NCBI GenBank assembly: GCA_039944855.1
Contig: JBDUXZ010000005.1
Location: 564,676-628,675 of the forward strand
From: Rhodothermales bacterium
Lineage (GTDB): Bacteria; Bacteroidota; Rhodothermia; Rhodothermales; JANQRZ01
Direction: 5' to 3'
DNA: 64,000 nt
Shown one piece after another: positions 61,609 through 64,000 of the stretch. Position 1 is the stretch's first letter. The number at the start of each line of letters is the position of its first letter. The notes under the pieces are model-generated. The model was not told where the DNA came from. It saw nothing but the letters and a program-made list of their open reading frames with translations, and searched no databases. The position numbers and the translations under genes were made by a program.

Positions 61609-62970
61609 TCAGGGGGTGCCGACGAACAGCTCGGTCCGGGCGAGGGCTTGGCCCGCGGCGGAAAACCCGCCCACGAGCAGTATTCGGTCTGCTCCGACAT
61701 TTGTTGCAGTGTGTCCCCAGCGCGGAATGGCGAGGCGCACGTCTTCTGCGAACTGGAAGAATACACCCGCTTCGCTTGTGAAAACTTCACCGGAGGGCCG
61801 AACGGTTCCCGACTCCGGTCCGGCCCCGCCCGTGACGAGCACGAGGCCGTCCGCGAGGGGAGCCGAGGCGGCGTCCGTCCGGGGCTCCTGCAGCGGCCCG
61901 ACGGCGAGGGCGTCGAGGAAGCTCCGCGCAAACACGAGTTCGAACGGCGCAGCGACGTCCGGATCGCTGGGGTCCGATGCGCCCGCGACGAGGTAGCGGC
62001 CGAACCCGTCGGCGCCGATGTCGGAGACGGGCGTCTGCGTGTGGCGCGCGATCGCGGTGAAGCGGAAGCCCTCGCTCCGGTCCGGCACCACGAGCCGGGG
62101 CCCAGCGGGGCCCTCCTCGAACCGAAGCCGCCGCATGAACGGGAGTGCGCCGATCACCGGCTCGCTGAGCGTGCCGAGGTTGCCGATCCCGCCGTAGAGG
62201 TAGACCGAGATTTGCCCGTTGTCGCCCTGCAACACGGTCACCGTGTGTTCGGTCCGGCGGATGGGTGCTACCGTCCCGCTGTCCGCCGCCACGACGGGCA
62301 CGGTGGAAAACGTGTTCGTCGCCGGGTCGAAGAGTTCGACCTCCGTCACGAACGCGTCGAGGTCGGCGGGGTCGAGGCGGCGGCTGCCGCCGGTGATGAG
62401 CACGCGCCCGTCCGGCAGCCGCGATGCCACGTGGCCGACGCGGGCTTGTGCCATGCCCTCGGGCAGTGTGGCGAACGAGAAGTCCCTCGGGTCGAACAGG
62501 AGGGCGCCGTCTTGCGCGGTGTCGGTGACGGACGCCGCGCCGCCAGTGAGGAGCGTCGTCCCATCGAGCAGCGTCGCGGCGGCGTGCCCTCCGAGCGGAG
62601 TCGGGAGTTGCGCGGCCACGCTAGCGAAGCGCGCCGGGAGGTAGACGGCGAAGAGTGTATCGCCGCCGACGGTGCCGGCCTCCGTGAACGCCTCGACGAC
62701 AATCCGATTCAGCCCCGCCGCGAGTTGGAGCGTGTCGAGGTAGAGGTCCTCGTCGCGGAGGAACGTGGCAGCAATGCCGTTGACCTCGATGCGGTCGATC
62801 GCGCCGAACACCGTCGTGGCGCGGAACGCGAGGGGGAGCGTGGGCTGCGAGCGGACGACCGACAGGTCCACTGGGCTGACCACCTCGACCGTCGGCGAGG
62901 CGGGCTCGATGAAGGGGCGCTCGCAGCCAATGAGCACGGCGAGCAGCGGGAGCAGGAGGAGGAGACGCAT
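61609..62970 (-). CDS. Kelch-like beta-propeller lipoprotein
   Basis: 453 residues from ATG 62970; the longer frame to 63396 overlaps truA. Signal with lipobox LAVLIGC at about 11-17. A short beta domain (VEVVSPVDLSVVRSQPTLPL, ..GIAATFLRDEDLYLDTLQL) comes first, then five or six Kelch-type blades with the GG doublet: AAATLLDGTTLLTGGAASV, HVASRLPDGRVLITGGSRR, TVTVLQGDNGQISVYLYGG, DGLVLVTGGAGPESGTV, HTATNVGADRILLVGGFS. Kelch propellers mediate contacts and some are oxidases; no active-site motif is seen. Surface or periplasmic location is inferred. Confidence 0.85.
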   Translation of the reverse strand: MRLLLLLPLLAVLIGCERPFIEPASPTVEVVSPVDLSVVRSQPTLPLAFRATTVFGAIDRIEVNGIAATFLRDEDLYLDTLQLAAGLNRIVVEAFTEAGTVGGDTLFAVYLPARFASVAAQLPTPLGGHAAATLLDGTTLLTGGAASVTDTAQDGALLFDPRDFSFATLPEGMAQARVGHVASRLPDGRVLITGGSRRLDPADLDAFVTEVELFDPATNTFSTVPVVAADSGTVAPIRRTEHTVTVLQGDNGQISVYLYGGIGNLGTLSEPVIGALPFMRRLRFEEGPAGPRLVVPDRSEGFRFTAIARHTQTPVSDIGADGFGRYLVAGASDPSDPDVAAPFELVFARSFLDALAVGPLQEPRTDAASAPLADGLVLVTGGAGPESGTVRPSGEVFTSEAGVFFQFAEDVRLAIPRWGHTATNVGADRILLVGGFSAAGQALARTELFVGTP

Positions 62971-63029
62971 GGAGCGGATGAAGCAGGCAGAGAGCAGCGT
63001 TGAATGACGGACTCGGCGACGAGTTCGCG

Positions 63030-63773
63030 TCAGGCGTCGGGGTAGGTAACGTGCTGGAGCACGAGTCCGTGTGCGGGCGCCGCCGGCCCCGCCTCCCGCC
63101 GATCGCGCGAGGCGATTATGTCCGGCAGCGACGCACCCTCGCGCTTCCCGAGGCCAACCTCCACGAGCGTCCCGACGATCGCGCGGACCATCCCGTGCAG
63201 AAACCGGTCCGCCGCGATCTCGAACTGCCAGTCGCCCGATCGCTTTTCCGGCACCCAGCAGGCGCGTTCGACGGCGCAGACGCGGTTCGTCGTCGCCGAT
63301 TGCGTGAGGCAAAAAGAGCCGAAGTGGTGGCGGCCGAGGAGGTGCTGCGCCGCGTCGTTCATCCGCTCCCAGTCCGGCTCTGGGCGGATCGTCCAACGCG
63401 TGCTTCGGTCGAGCGAGCGCGGTTGGCCGGTGGCGTGGTAGTGATAGAGCCGGCGGCGCGCGTCGTACCGAGCGTGGAAGCCGTCGGCCGCCAGGTCCAC
63501 GGCGAGCACGGCGACGGTGGGGGGGAGGATGCCGTTGAGCGAGCGCTTCAGGCGAAAGGCGTCGACCGGCTGCTCGGTGACGAAGTGGGCGACCTGCCCA
63601 CGCGCGTGGACGCCCGTGTCCGTGCGGCCGGACCCCACGACATCGATGGGCTCGCGGAGTGCAGTCGCGAGGGCGGCTTCTAGGGCAGCCTCAACGGAAG
63701 GCAGGCCCGGCTGTACCTGCCAGCCGTGGAAGCCGGCGCCGTCGTACTCGATCAGAAGTCGGTAGGTTGGCAC
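63030..63773 (-). CDS. truA: tRNA pseudouridine(38-40) synthase
   Basis: 247 residues from the GTG at 63773 (PTYRLLIEYDGAGFHGWQVQ). Catalytic Asp in VGSGRTDTGVHARGQVAHF; also RYDARRRLYHYHATGQP, HHFGSFC and FLHGMVRAIVGTLVEVGLGK. Modifies U38-U40 in the anticodon arm of tRNAs. The region upstream to 63929 is rejected as start because it overlaps the divergent aroK. Divergent gap of 78 bases. Confidence 0.95.
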   Translation of the reverse strand: MPTYRLLIEYDGAGFHGWQVQPGLPSVEAALEAALATALREPIDVVGSGRTDTGVHARGQVAHFVTEQPVDAFRLKRSLNGILPPTVAVLAVDLAADGFHARYDARRRLYHYHATGQPRSLDRSTRWTIRPEPDWERMNDAAQHLLGRHHFGSFCLTQSATTNRVCAVERACWVPEKRSGDWQFEIAADRFLHGMVRAIVGTLVEVGLGKREGASLPDIIASRDRREAGPAAPAHGLVLQHVTYPDA

Positions 63774-63851
63774 GGGAAGATGTGATACATTGACGCAGCG
63801 CACGGTGCTCCGTGCCCATCCTCGAAGGTTCTTACGGGCGGTCCCGAAGAT

Positions 63852-64000
63852 ATGCCTCCTCCCCGCGTCTACATCACCGGCTCCATGGGCAGCGGCAAGA
63901 GCACCGCCGGCCCCCTCGTCGCCGAGCAACTCGGCTATCGCTTCCTCGACCTCGACGCCGAGGTGGAGCGTGCCGCCGGAGCGACGATCTCCGAGCTGTT
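63852..64000 (+). CDS. aroK: Shikimate kinase, 3' end beyond window
   Basis: The first 49 residues are visible. P-loop ITGSMGSGKSTAGPLVAEQL and the shikimate-binding Asp in YRFLDLDAEVERAAGATISE identify AroK. The enzyme phosphorylates shikimate two steps before EPSP synthase (aroA at 34-36 kb, about 28 kb away, so not clustered). Start ATG 63852. Confidence 0.9.
   Translation, partial: MPPPRVYITGSMGSGKSTAGPLVAEQLGYRFLDLDAEVERAAGATISEL

Overview
The window is GC-rich chromosomal DNA, almost fully coding on both strands, and probably comes from an aerobic, carotenoid-producing member of the Rhodothermota/Bacteroidota (Rhodothermales-like; the taxon is inferred, since no rRNA or tRNA lies in the window). 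The pointers are: C-terminal type IX secretion sorting domains, a PorV-family outer-membrane protein, TonB receptors with a carboxypeptidase-like N-terminal domain, many exported proteins and lipoproteins, a YpdA-type bacillithiol reductase, few good Shine-Dalgarno sites, and repeated promoter -7 boxes of the Bacteroidota type (TAnnTTnG).

Layout. 1-4834 (minus): ECF sigma factor, Ser/Thr kinase with TPRs, and a secreted FG-GAP protein that runs off the left edge. 5065-8901 (plus): phytoene desaturase, a protein with two AP2-like domains, and a secreted BNR/T9SS protein. 8909-11891 (minus): an ABC ATPase-permease pair and a duplicated-domain secreted protein. 12188-15940: full-length B12-dependent methionine synthase. 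16055-24874: tandem DUF922 zinc-protease-like proteins, a beta-barrel, an enoyl-CoA isomerase-like enzyme, BioY, exported proteins and a VWA protein. 24909-27777: GNAT enzyme, KsgA, MgtE. 27797-31084 (minus): a partial cytochrome c maturation set (ccmB, ccmC, ccmD, ccmE) with a small lipoprotein between ccmB and ccmC. 31177-38545: a degenerate ADP-ribosylglycohydrolase, MurB, prohibitin, an MGMT-like protein, AroA and a hybrid histidine kinase. 38743-43503: adenosine deaminase, TatA, GatA, SucD, EngB.

43804-58002 (plus) is the most specialised part: two large paralogous TonB-dependent receptors, a 1239-residue secreted protein with Ca-binding-like repeats and a T9SS-like C-terminus, a PorV-family barrel, and then a seven-heme cytochrome lipoprotein with TPRs behind a strong terminator. 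58006-64000 holds YpdA, TadA, a SnoaL-like protein, arginine deiminase, a small membrane protein, a kelch-like lipoprotein, TruA, and the start of shikimate kinase running off the right edge.

The least explained signal is non-coding: seven 28-29 bp palindromes with GTAG/CTAC feet lie between 25.4 and 42.9 kb. One is read in frame inside the ADP-ribosylglycohydrolase gene and another supplies its stop codon. Two larger inverted-repeat elements lie beside methionine synthase and the first TonB receptor. There is no CRISPR array, prophage, transposase or RNA gene that I can support.
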